NCBI RefSeq assembly: GCF_003391395.1
Contig: NZ_CP024190.1
Span: forward strand, 4,154,001 to 4,218,000
Source of the DNA: Mycobacterium marinum
GTDB lineage: Bacteria; Actinomycetota; Actinomycetes; Mycobacteriales; Mycobacteriaceae
Length of the DNA: 64,000 nucleotides
Direction: 5' to 3'
The notes below the pieces were generated by a model, which saw nothing but the letters and a program-made list of their open reading frames with translations, was not told where the DNA came from and did not search any database. The translations under genes were made by a program, and so were the position numbers. Of this stretch, positions 42,834-51,278 are shown piece after piece. The first letter of the stretch is position 1. Every line of letters begins with the position of its first letter.

Positions 42834-45638
42834 TCATAGGCCTAGGGAGTAGCCGACGTCCTTCCCGTGGCCGTGGTCGATGTGCTGATCGACTGCGCGG
42901 CCGTCGGTGACATTGATTCCTACGACGGTGTCACGCCTTTGCTGATGAGCGGTGCGTCTCTGCTGAACAGCATCAGAGCGCCGACGAAGAAGGCTACGGA
43001 CAGGCTCGGGGAGGACTGAAGCGTCCGCGTCTTGTGCGATCTGGTGAGCGGTGCGGGCTTGCTCGTCGTGGTTGGCGATGAGGGCGCGGGCCCGCTGTGC
43101 GGCTTCTTTGGCGGTGCCGCGCCGTGGTATGTGAACTCCGCCGGGTTGGCTGTGCTCGTTTTCGCCGGCGATCCGCTCGTGTAGGTAGGCGGTGTTGGAG
43201 CTGCGGCCGCGGGTCATCGCGACGTAGAACAGCGCCCGGGTGGTGTTCTCGCCCAGCACGGCGTGAGTGGTGTCGGCGGTGACACCTTGTGCGGAGTGCA
43301 CGGTGATCGCGTAGCCGTAGGTGATGTGCTCGCGCAGGTAGTCCCCGGTGAACGCAGCGCGAGCGCCGTCGGTTAGCCGGCGGGCGGCGATGCGATTCTT
43401 GTCGGGGTCGACGGCGTAGATGCGCCAGCGGTTTCCGTTGCGCACGGGGTCGGCGTGCCTTCTGATGTTGGTGGCGTCGAAGACGGGCAGGGTGGGGTCG
43501 TTGCGGCGGCTGATGATCATGTCACCGACCGCGATGCGGTGCCCTCGCGCGGCGATGATAGTGGGCTGGTCGGCGGCAATGGTGTCGCGGTGGATGCGGT
43601 GATTGAGGGCATCGGTCATCTCGGTGGTGCCGCAGATCAGCAGGGCGTTTCTGCCAGCGGCGGTGTCACGGTGGTAGGCCGCCAGGGCATCGGCGGCCAT
43701 CGCGATGGCATCACCGGTGTGCAGCCGGCCGTGAGTGCGATACCACCCGACAGCGCGGCGCACCGGGGCGGGCCCACCGTCGCGAAGGGCCAACGAGGCG
43801 GTGCGCTCCTCGGGGTCGCGCATGCGCCAGACTTCGCAGAGTTCCTGGGTCCAGGGCAGGTCGGCGCACAGTTGGGCAAACATACCGCCGCGCGCCTTGA
43901 CCGGGGCCAGCTGGTGTGAGTCTCCGACGAGCACGGTCTTGGCTTTGGCTGTTGTTGTGGCGGTGAGCAGCCGCCGGAGATCGTCGGTGCCGACCATGGC
44001 GGCTTCGTCGACCACGACCAGGTCAAGGTGGCCCAGGGTGAGGGTGCCGGTGTCCAATTCGTGGAGGGCTTTGGCGATGGTGTAGCCGGTATCGCCGGCG
44101 TCTTCGCGGATGGCGACGTCCACAGCGTTGCCGGTTGGTGCGAGGACGAAAACGCGGGCGGTGTGGCGGCGGCGCGCCATCGCCGCCAGCGCCCGCAGGG
44201 AGGTGGTCTTACCCGCACCCGCCGGGGCACTGAGCGGCTGCACCAACCAGGGCGAGGTGGCGATGTTTTCCACGGCCCGTTGTTGATCCGGCGACAACCC
44301 CTCGGTATCGCCTTCCTTGACCCACAATTGCGAGCGGATATCGTGCGCGTCGACCAGCTGCAGGAGGGCGGCTTCTTCGGCCAAGATGCGGTCGAGGGTG
44401 AACCGTTCGTGGCCCTCACGCTGATGGGGTTGCCGCGCCGCGGTGAGCCGGATCCCGATCTCATCGACGACGTTCTCGACGAGCCGGCGTGGGCTCTGCT
44501 CGGTGTCGACGGGCAGTTGCGCGCCGACGATCTCCACCAGGTCAGCGCGGGTGAACGCGGCCTTGTCGATCTGCTCGGCGGCCGCGGCCAGCCGGCGCCG
44601 ATCAAACGGCTGCCGCGACCCCTCGCGGCGGGCTTGGCGCGCCGCCCGCCGGGCCGCGTCATCGAGGTGCAGTCCCCGTTCATCGGTGCGCCAAGCGGCC
44701 CGCAACTCAGCGAACGAAAGCTGTTCAAGTTTGGTCGGGCGGGTGGCTTTTTGGGCGGCGCCCAGCTGTGCAGGCGAGAGGTTTTCGCCGTCGGCCAAGG
44801 CGAGGTTTCCGGCCGCCCACTCGCGCAACTGGGTGGAACGCTGAGACCAGGCGGTGACACTCTCGGGCGCGATGCCGGCGACTTCGGCCATGCCGGTGGC
44901 AGGGTCCACCGACAGCCACTCAAAACTCAAAGACTGGTGCAGTTCACGGCGCAGCGTGGCCTGGTAGATAACCCCGGCGGCTTTGGCTTCGTGATACAGC
45001 GACGTGCCATCAATCGACACCAACTGGCCGTCGGCGCGAGCCTGCCGGTTGGGGACGATGACATGGGTGTGCAGGTGCGGATCGCCCGCGCGGGAGGTCT
45101 CGTGCTGATAGGCGATCGCCACCAGACCGGGCAGCCGCGCAAGGTCTTTCTCCCCCGTGACCGGGTTGTGTACGCGGGTGTATCCGGCATGGGCCGCCAG
45201 GTATTCCAGGGCCTCCGACACCGCGGCTGCGTGCGCATCAGCGATAGCTTTGTCGGCCACATCGCCGGCCCGAAGAGCGCGGATCAGCGACACACTTTTA
45301 GGGGCGCAGAACGTCAGATCGAAGCCATGCACACCGCGGTTCCCGAACGCGCGTCCGGACGCTCCGTTGGGTGCTATACCGTCGTCGAGCCAGCGCTGCA
45401 CGACCTCGGGATCGGCCGGGCCTCCCGCGCGCTCAACATCGGTCAGGCCGACGAGTTTGGCCGCGGTGTGGGTGTCGCCGGCGCACAGCCAGACCGGGAT
45501 GCGGGTGTCGTGTTCGGCGTAGTACTCCCCCAGCCCTCCGCCTGCGCGCTGGGCATCGAGGGCGGCCGCGGCGGCGGCGCGGGCGGTGTCGTTGTAGTAG
45601 TTGATCGACCACCGCGACAGCTTGGCAATCGTCAACAC
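42834..45638 (-). CDS. MobF-family conjugative relaxase/helicase (TraA/TrwC type)
   Basis: 934 residues from GTG 45638. The N-terminal relaxase domain has early Tyr residues (INYYND at about 13-18) and the three-His metal site H188/H190/H192 in DPHLHTHVIV. The helicase part has Walker A APAGAGKTTS (about 471-480), Walker B VVVDEAAMVG with D544, and the late motifs YGYAITVHSAQGVTAD and FYVAMTRGRSSNTAYLH. Such proteins nick oriT, stay bound to the 5' end and unwind DNA for transfer. The protein is shorter than many actinobacterial relatives, the tail beyond the helicase being brief. No type IV secretion genes are in the window, so the island would be mobilisable at most. Confidence 0.92.
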   Translation of the reverse strand: MLTIAKLSRWSINYYNDTARAAAAAALDAQRAGGGLGEYYAEHDTRIPVWLCAGDTHTAAKLVGLTDVERAGGPADPEVVQRWLDDGIAPNGASGRAFGNRGVHGFDLTFCAPKSVSLIRALRAGDVADKAIADAHAAAVSEALEYLAAHAGYTRVHNPVTGEKDLARLPGLVAIAYQHETSRAGDPHLHTHVIVPNRQARADGQLVSIDGTSLYHEAKAAGVIYQATLRRELHQSLSFEWLSVDPATGMAEVAGIAPESVTAWSQRSTQLREWAAGNLALADGENLSPAQLGAAQKATRPTKLEQLSFAELRAAWRTDERGLHLDDAARRAARQARREGSRQPFDRRRLAAAAEQIDKAAFTRADLVEIVGAQLPVDTEQSPRRLVENVVDEIGIRLTAARQPHQREGHERFTLDRILAEEAALLQLVDAHDIRSQLWVKEGDTEGLSPDQQRAVENIATSPWLVQPLSAPAGAGKTTSLRALAAMARRRHTARVFVLAPTGNAVDVAIREDAGDTGYTIAKALHELDTGTLTLGHLDLVVVDEAAMVGTDDLRRLLTATTTAKAKTVLVGDSHQLAPVKARGGMFAQLCADLPWTQELCEVWRMRDPEERTASLALRDGGPAPVRRAVGWYRTHGRLHTGDAIAMAADALAAYHRDTAAGRNALLICGTTEMTDALNHRIHRDTIAADQPTIIAARGHRIAVGDMIISRRNDPTLPVFDATNIRRHADPVRNGNRWRIYAVDPDKNRIAARRLTDGARAAFTGDYLREHITYGYAITVHSAQGVTADTTHAVLGENTTRALFYVAMTRGRSSNTAYLHERIAGENEHSQPGGVHIPRRGTAKEAAQRARALIANHDEQARTAHQIAQDADASVLPEPVRSLLRRRSDAVQQRRTAHQQRRDTVVGINVTDGRAVDQHIDHGHGKDVGYSLGL

Positions 45639-45681
45639 GTCGTACCGCCCGACAACTCAAACCGCCTGGCGCACAACCGCG

Positions 45682-45731
45682 GCGGTAGCACACTATGTGT
45701 GTGCTACCGCTAATCTCGCACACCGGTGTGC
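45682..45731. other. Candidate oriT: inverted repeat plus palindrome upstream of the relaxase
   Basis: GCGGTAGCACAC (45682-45693) and its exact complement (45699-45710) surround a 5-base loop, and eight bases later lies the perfect 14-base palindrome GCACACCGGTGTGC (45718-45731). Transfer origins usually lie next to the relaxase gene and contain such inverted repeats beside the nick site. An autoregulatory operator is the alternative. Confidence 0.5.
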
Positions 45732-46051
45732 AAATGTGCCATAGCAATCGGCGGGATTACGGATTTATTTGCGGTGCAACAAAAGACGATCAGGATAAGC
45801 GAGAGTTAATGAGAATCATTGGGAAAAGCGTTGAGCAATAGTATGTCTGATGCAATCTTGATGGACAACGGGGCAAGAATGCAGACGGATAGCCGCGTGC
45901 ACTCCGGAAAGCGGTGCACCGCCACGTCGGCGACCGCGCGCCGCGGCCGAACCGCACGCTCGCTCACTCTGACCGTGGCATAAGCCCCAGACAGAGCAGA
46001 TGATATTCACATGGGCCAGCCTTCCGGCAGCCAGCGAGGGAAAGAGTCGCC
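45732..46051. other. Region between oriT-like site and excisionase
   Basis: About 320 bases, rather AT-rich at 45770-45850. No gene seen. It should contain the promoter for the excisionase and integrase. Confidence 0.4.
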
Positions 46052-46258
46052 ATGGAGGAGATCACCGACGACAGGTGGATAACTCGACAGGAGCTGGCGG
46101 ACCGCTACGGCGTGCCCGTGAAGACACCTGCCGAGTGGGCATCGAAAGGAACGGGCCCGCCCTATGCCAAGTTCGGCCGGCACGTCCGGTATCGAATGAG
46201 CGATGTCGTCGCCTGGGAGACAACACAAATGAACCAACGCAGGCGAAACTCCGCGTAG
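46052..46258 (+). CDS. Excisionase-like helix-turn-helix protein
   Basis: 68 residues from ATG 46052. WITRQELADRYGVPVKTPAE followed by WASKGTGPPYAKFGRHVRYR and SDVVAWE is the winged helix-turn-helix of excisionase/AlpA-type proteins encoded next to integrases. It would bind att DNA and direct the integrase towards excision, or regulate island genes. The integrase start is 120 bases downstream. Confidence 0.82.
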   Translation: MEEITDDRWITRQELADRYGVPVKTPAEWASKGTGPPYAKFGRHVRYRMSDVVAWETTQMNQRRRNSA

Positions 46259-46378
46259 CGGTTCCTGTGTCGGTGATGCGCTATACAGTGCATGCAAACG
46301 GGCGATTCGCAACGCTGGAACAACGCTCGGCCTGGCAAGTCATGGCCCGGGATGTCCAGCCTCGCAGAAGTAGGAACC

Positions 46379-47554
46379 ATGGCAGGAAGGCCGCAACTCC
46401 GGATCGGTACTCATGGCCAGATCAAACGCATCTACACAGGTGGTGGCGTTTGGCTGGCGCGTTGCCGCTACCGTGACGCCGACGGCGTGACCCGCATCGT
46501 CCAAAGGCTAGGTCCCGCCGACGAATACGACCAGCACGGCAAGCTGGCCGCGGACGCTTTGATCGCTGCGCTCGGGGAACGCAAACGCTCCGCCAACCAC
46601 GGTGAAATCAACCCAGACACAAGGGTGACTGACCTCGTGGAACAGCACCTTGCCCGGCTGGCCGAAGACGGCCGCTCACCTGTCACCATGTCGACTTACC
46701 GCTTCACAACCAACAACCTCAAGAAATTCATCGGCGGGTTGCGGGTAAGCGAAGCAACGCCTGCCCGCATGGACGCGACCCTGCGCTCCATGCGGAGCGC
46801 GCACGGCGCGACGAGGGCCCGTCAGTCGAAGTCGATACTGCGCGGCGCCCTACAACTCGCGGTGATGGCCAGCGTCCTAGGCGCCAACCCGGTGCGCGAC
46901 GTGCAACCGCTGCGGTCCAAGAGCCAGCCCAAGGGTGCGGTCGCGCTCACGGCCGACCAGCTGCGCGAACTTCTCGCCAAGCTGCAGGCCTCTGACTTCT
47001 GCAAAAAGCACGACCTTATCGACCCGATCACCTTGCTCATCGCCACCGGCCTGCGGCGCTCGGAACTGCTCGGCCTGCGCTGGGTCGACTTTGACGAGAA
47101 GGCGAGCATGCTTGCCGTCACCGGCAAGGTCATCCGCGTGCCCGGCGAGGGCCTGCTGCGCGTCGATGAGACCAAGTCGGCCGCCGGTCGGCGAACCATC
47201 CCGCTACCGAAGCTCGCCGTCGACATGCTCCTGAAGCGCCGGCAGCTGCCCTACCTCGGCGAGCAGGTGGTCATCTTCCCCTCGACGGCCGGGACCCTTC
47301 GCGACCCGAACAACTTCGGCAAGGAGTGGCGCACGGCACGAGACGAACTCGGGGTAGCCGAGGTGACCACCCACAGCTTCCGCAAGACTGTGGCGACCCT
47401 CATCGACGACGAGGGGCTCTCAGCCCGGATCGGCGCCGATCATCTCGGCCACAGCCACGTCAGCATGACTCAAGACCGCTACATGACCCGAGGTCGCATC
47501 CACACGCAGGTAGCGGACCTGCTGGACCGCGCCGTCCGCATAAACGATGAATAA
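46379..47554 (+). CDS. Tyrosine recombinase (integrase) of the island
   Basis: 391 residues. ATG 46379 with TAGGA upstream fits the family start MAGRPQLRIGTHGQIKRIYT; the longer frame from 46292 is less likely. An AP2-like arm-binding N-terminus, a SAM-like core-binding domain (HLARLAEDGRSPVTMSTYRF) and the catalytic domain are present, with R226, H332, R335, H358 and the nucleophile Y368 all in place, so it looks active. It lies 43 bases from the tRNA gene whose 3' half is the att core, the usual arrangement. It would integrate and, with the excisionase, release the segment between 37276 and 47634. Confidence 0.95.
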   Translation: MAGRPQLRIGTHGQIKRIYTGGGVWLARCRYRDADGVTRIVQRLGPADEYDQHGKLAADALIAALGERKRSANHGEINPDTRVTDLVEQHLARLAEDGRSPVTMSTYRFTTNNLKKFIGGLRVSEATPARMDATLRSMRSAHGATRARQSKSILRGALQLAVMASVLGANPVRDVQPLRSKSQPKGAVALTADQLRELLAKLQASDFCKKHDLIDPITLLIATGLRRSELLGLRWVDFDEKASMLAVTGKVIRVPGEGLLRVDETKSAAGRRTIPLPKLAVDMLLKRRQLPYLGEQVVIFPSTAGTLRDPNNFGKEWRTARDELGVAEVTTHSFRKTVATLIDDEGLSARIGADHLGHSHVSMTQDRYMTRGRIHTQVADLLDRAVRINDE

Positions 47555-47589
47555 ACGATGACTTGGCGAGACCGATCTTGAAAAATAGC

Positions 47590-47634
47590 CTCTGACGTGG
47601 GGCGGGCGGGGCTCGAACCCGCGACCAACGGATT
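47590..47634. repeat. attR: 45-bp repeat within the tRNA gene
   Basis: Identical to 37231-37275. It covers the tRNA from the anticodon stem to the acceptor end, so integration restored a complete tRNA at this side. Confidence 0.93.
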
Positions 47635-47671
47635 ATGAGTCCGCGGCTCTAACCAACTGAGCTACCGCCCC
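47598..47671 (-). tRNA. tRNA with CAU anticodon (Met, or Ile2 if modified)
   Basis: 74 bases on the minus strand: acceptor GGGGCGG (5' end at 47671) pairs with CCGCCCC, D arm TAGCTCAGTTGGTTAGAG, anticodon loop CTCATAA with anticodon CAT, T arm GCGGGTTCGAGCCCCGC, discriminator A; CCA is not encoded. CAU can be elongator methionine or lysidine-modified isoleucine; I favour elongator Met from its resemblance to mycobacterial tRNA-Met, without being certain. Its 3' half is the integration target of the island. Confidence 0.93.
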
Positions 47672-47753
47672 TGGCGCTATCTAGCTTCGGACATGATCTC
47701 CGATCTCGTGGTTTCGGCTTCCGGATACCCCGGTGCTTCCGATCGCTTGCCTA

Positions 47754-47880
47754 CGACACCCGCTGCGCGGCCAGGCGGTGGCTGTGCAGGTGCCTGAGGC
47801 GATCAAGCGTCTTGACCACTCTCGGGTGCCCTAGAAGCCTCTGCACAATTTTGACATTAGTGCTCACGCCGGTCGCCATC
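47754..47880 (-). pseudogene. C-terminal relic of another tyrosine recombinase
   Basis: The minus strand reads ATGVSTNVKIVQRLLGHPRV, then VKTLDRLRHLHSHRLAAQRV. This is the end of an integrase of the type SGANVKVVQRMLGH...TLDRYGHL, with the catalytic Tyr replaced by Leu. Upstream sense is lost. It is on the tRNA side opposite to the present island, so it belongs to a different integration event. I recall an integrase fragment at the matching place in M. tuberculosis (Rv2309c). Confidence 0.6.
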
Positions 47881-48408
47881 GGCACCCTGGGCAGTCGCGG
47901 CCCGTGCGGCGCCGCCCCGCAACCCCAGCGCTTCGCCGAAGGAGCGCTGGCGTGCCCCGGCATAGATCGAAATGCCCCTCCGTGACGCACCCAGCCAAAC
48001 GGACGGCGCAAAACGCAACGGCCAGGAAAGCCAAAACAACAAGCACCTGGCCCACCAAATCCACCCGCGTGGCACATATTTTTCGAAACCAAAGCACCCC
48101 TGTCAAGCACTTTCGTAAATTGAGAAACTCTCCACCTGCGCTCTCCCGGAAATACTTCTCACGCCAACGCCGTGACCTGCACAAATCTCCGTGCGGAGAC
48201 AAATACATTTCTCACCAACAAGGCGAATGAAACACCGCGCAATACAATGAGCCAGCACTAGCAGAATCGATCATCAACTCGCTAACCAGGAGAACGGCGC
48301 GGCCTCCTCACTAGTCCCATTTCCTACACTTGACCCGCCGCCGGTAAGACCGCATAATCTTGCGAAACTTAACGACTGGACAGAAACCAAGCTGAGGAGA
48401 ACTCCGGC
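47881..48408. other. Stretch without a recognisable gene, AT-richer towards the right
   Basis: About 530 bases. Open frames here have no convincing content. The right part (about 48090-48400) is clearly less GC-rich and holds the promoter and a GAGGAGA Shine-Dalgarno of the next gene. Confidence 0.4.
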
Positions 48409-49260
48409 ATGGATCGATCAATTCTCCGACGCGACGAATTCAAATATCTTCATTTCACCGAGGCCCAGCAGTCCGGCCTCGTTCACCTTGCGCATCGCAT
48501 TCATGCACAGAGCTACGTCGCATCCCAATTTGTCACGGCGGATTCACTGGTGGACGGAGCCTTGCCTGCAGAGCTCGATCATGCACGCGGCCAGCACGTC
48601 ACCTATTCCATTGCCTACGTGGCAGACTCGCAGATCGAGGAAGAGTCACTCGGGTCCTCGGACCCTACCGGTCACGCGATGGCGACATGGCGGATTCGAG
48701 ATATTGCCCCCGATGACGACTTCACCTCCCTGCCGGCGTACACCTCGACGGCCGGCGCCCTATCATCAGACGGACTCGATTTCCTGCGCTCAGTAGATGG
48801 CGATCCGAGATCGATACTGCGAGAAATCGGCGCCCTTGCAAAAACACCGATGTGCCCGGCCGGTGCGGTACTCGAAATCATTCGGGACGCGCTCCATCGT
48901 GCGCTTGCCCGTGACGTCGACGAGGTCTGGTTCTTTAGCATCGTCCAATCGACGTATGAGACATTCGTAAAGCACCTTGGATGCCTAACGGTCCGGCCGA
49001 TCGGCAATGCGGTCCGCTTACGAAAATCCGGGGTGCGGTCTCATGTGCGGCTTGTACCGGTGATTGTCGAGCCGCGCCGATTCCTCGAGAGCCTCTACCG
49101 GTGCGCAACCACTCCGGCGAACCCCCGCGCAAGAACGCAGCTGGCGAGCTTTGAGTTCTTTGCAGAAGGGCTGCCCGAAGACTACGTCAGCAAACAGGTA
49201 GTCGCCGCATCGGTAAACCAGGAAGAAGTGGTGTCCTCGAACGCAAGATGTCTCGCATGA
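48409..49260 (+). CDS. GNAT-fold protein resembling autoinducer-synthase/N-acyl amino acid synthase type acyltransferases
   Basis: 283 residues from ATG 48409 with GAGGAGA upstream. The N-terminal third (VHLAHRIHAQSYVASQF) and the core pattern, REIGALAKTP followed by VLEIIRDALHRALARDVDEV and STYETFVKHLGCLTVRPIGN, look like the LuxI/FeeM/PEP-CTERM-associated acyltransferase branch of GNAT folds, where a C-terminal GxxxRPIG turn is common. Such enzymes join an acyl chain to an amino acid or AdoMet. There is no acyl-carrier or regulator gene beside it. The assignment is by pattern only. Confidence 0.45.
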   Translation: MDRSILRRDEFKYLHFTEAQQSGLVHLAHRIHAQSYVASQFVTADSLVDGALPAELDHARGQHVTYSIAYVADSQIEEESLGSSDPTGHAMATWRIRDIAPDDDFTSLPAYTSTAGALSSDGLDFLRSVDGDPRSILREIGALAKTPMCPAGAVLEIIRDALHRALARDVDEVWFFSIVQSTYETFVKHLGCLTVRPIGNAVRLRKSGVRSHVRLVPVIVEPRRFLESLYRCATTPANPRARTQLASFEFFAEGLPEDYVSKQVVAASVNQEEVVSSNARCLA

Positions 49261-49434
49261 ATCGTGTGGGTTCGTTTGGCTGAATGCATCGATCATCGAG
49301 GGCCACCAAGGCCGACCAAGTCAGCATGACGGATCACAAACGCAGCGCAGCGCACCCGACTGCGCTCGGGAATCTGCGGTCGGGGGACAACATCCAGCAC
49401 GCGATCGGCGGCTGCCCGCCGACCGGGGCGCACC

Positions 49435-49587
49435 GTTGGACAGGTCGGCACCACCATCGCGTTGGGCCTGCTGTTCGACACCTTGATTGTGCGCTCGTTC
49501 ATGACGCCAGCGATCGCCGCGCTGCTTGGTCGCTGGTTCTGGTGGCCCCAGAATCCACCGCGGAAGCGGCTTGCGCTGAAACCATGA
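49435..49587 (+). pseudogene. Remnant of an MmpL transporter C-terminus
   Basis: 51 codons read VGQVGTTIALGLLFDTLIVR, then SFMTPAIAALLGRWFWWPQN, then a basic tail and stop at 49587. This is the conserved last transmembrane segment and end of MmpL (RND) lipid exporters. The preceding 150 bases do not continue the protein in any frame, so the rest of the gene is deleted. Confidence 0.8.
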
Positions 49588-49926
49588 ACACCCCAGTCGG
49601 CCAGGCCGCACACCCCGTCATTTCCCCTCAGGGTGAGACTGATTTCCCCAGTGGAGAAGAATTTGCCCAGGTCAAACGGCCCCGCTGAGACAGCCAGAGC
49701 TATGGCGCGGCCGGCTCGCTGCTCAAGTCAGTCCAATTGCTTGACAGTGCGCACCGCCATTTGAAAGATGATGGTGGACAGCATGATTCGATATGCCTTG
49801 TTGCCGGTGCAGTCGCGTCGGCCAGTGGCTTGTCGCATCGGGTCGACTTCGCCCGGCACGCCGGCCAACCGCTCTAACGCTTCGTCGAATCCACAACTTC
49901 CATAACGACTGCCGGGGGCGACTCGT
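49588..49926. other. Intergenic region after the MmpL remnant
   Basis: About 340 bases with no recognised gene. A minus-strand frame ending near 49728 (KAYRIMLSTIIFQMAVRTVK) looks slightly protein-like but is short and unsupported. Confidence 0.35.
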
Positions 49927-50394
49927 ATGAACAACGACACCGTCACTGCCGCGGACGTCATGCGAGCGCTATCGCTGGCTCGCGAGGTGCTAAACAGGCA
50001 ACCCGAGCTGGCCAAGGGCCAACCTTTCACCTGGACTGCGGGGCGCCCGTGCCTGTCCATCCACGCGGCCATTGTCTTCGCCAGTCCCAACCCACGGGTC
50101 CGCGATGCCGTGAGCGAAGCGACCCTGCAAGCACTGCAGGGCCAGTTCCGGGGTCGCCGTATCGAGGATTTCAACGACCACCAGCACACCACCGTCAGCG
50201 ACGCACAAAGGCTGCTACAGCGGGCGAAAGCCAATGCTCTGGCGGTGGCTGCCGTTGATGCCGAAACGATTTGGATTCCCGCCCGGTCATCGGCGACCCC
50301 GCCGCACCGCACCCCTTGGCACCGCCCCACCCACCTGTCTGATGTGCCGTGGAATTCGCCGGGCTGCGAGTGGAAGGATCGCCGCTCCGGATGA
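49927..50394 (+). CDS. DUF6197-like hypothetical protein
   Basis: 155 residues from ATG 49927. The order ALSLAREVLNRQ, GRPCLSIHAAIVFAS, RIEDFNDHQHTTVSDAQRLL and QRAKANAL follows the DUF6197 pattern (a Cys-containing GRxCL block, then I..WND...T..D....L..A). The last 40 residues are Pro/Arg-rich and poorly ordered. The family is common in actinobacteria and has no known role. No partner gene is evident. Confidence 0.55.
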   Translation: MNNDTVTAADVMRALSLAREVLNRQPELAKGQPFTWTAGRPCLSIHAAIVFASPNPRVRDAVSEATLQALQGQFRGRRIEDFNDHQHTTVSDAQRLLQRAKANALAVAAVDAETIWIPARSSATPPHRTPWHRPTHLSDVPWNSPGCEWKDRRSG

Positions 50395-50495
50395 GGCGAC
50401 CTCGCCACGACAGACGCAAGACCCCCGGCTCAACGGTCCGCGGGAAACCGTGCCCCACGGCCGATGAGCCCCGTCGACGGGACAGCGCAGCAAGA

Positions 50496-51047
50496 TCAGC
50501 GTGGCGTTCGCCCCGGCAGGCTGCGCATGGCTTCGCGCGCAACGGAACGCTTCCACTCCGGATGGTCCGCCGAAACAGCGCGCAGGGCGCGATAGGACTT
50601 CCAGAAATCACGCGGGGACGGAACCGACGGCAGCCGCGCCAACTCCCAGTGGATGCCGTTGATCGGATCGTCGAAGAACACCGCGTAGTAGCCGGGTGTG
50701 TAGATGGGATATTCCCTGGGCGGGTCGGTGACGGGGATTGCCCGCGGGAGCAGAAAGTCTCGATGGAAGCGATCGATTTCCGCCCGGCTTCTGGCCCACA
50801 GCGCGATGTGGTTGATGCCGACCTTCTGGTCCCGATGCCGTAGCTGCCCGCCACCGTCGGCGGGCTGAATGCCAATGTAGCTGTGCGGCAACGGGAACCG
50901 AGCCATGTAGTACGTCGACCGATATTCGATATCGAGCGTCCAGAAGCTCATGTAGCCTAGCCAGCCGAACATCGCGTCATAGAAGGCGATGGACTTGTCG
51001 TAGTCCACAACATTGAATTCCACGTGGTGAACACCGCGCCAGCGCAT
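50496..51047 (-). CDS. VOC family protein (glyoxalase/bleomycin resistance type)
   Basis: 183 residues from ATG 51047. One VOC module pair: VHHVEFNVVDYDKSIAFYDA and later VGINHIALWARSRAEIDRFH with FDDPINGIHWELARLP; the His and Glu residues could form the usual metal site. A C-terminal extension of about 40 residues is rich in Arg. It is a single cytosolic protein divergent from the P-type ATPase. Substrate unknown. Confidence 0.85.
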   Translation of the reverse strand: MRWRGVHHVEFNVVDYDKSIAFYDAMFGWLGYMSFWTLDIEYRSTYYMARFPLPHSYIGIQPADGGGQLRHRDQKVGINHIALWARSRAEIDRFHRDFLLPRAIPVTDPPREYPIYTPGYYAVFFDDPINGIHWELARLPSVPSPRDFWKSYRALRAVSADHPEWKRSVAREAMRSLPGRTPR

Positions 51048-51278
51048 CGCGCCTCCCTACCTCACCGGGCCAGACCGCGTGAGCACCACCGGGCCCCAGA
51101 CCCGTGCACCCGACAACTATCACCGTAGGCGTCGGGTAAGGCCACCGCTTCGGTGGACTTCTCCGCTGCCCAACGACCGCGCCGGATATAGCATTTCGGC
51201 TGGTGACAGTGGTGGGTCCGAGCACGGGGCACCGCGCGCCCTCGGCGCCGAGCCCGGCACCGGTTGAGAGGAGGGCCG

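Noticed and set aside
44028..45713. 561-codon open frame on the plus strand opposite the relaxase
   Set aside because: The relaxase frame has the three-His site and helicase motifs; the plus frame has none.
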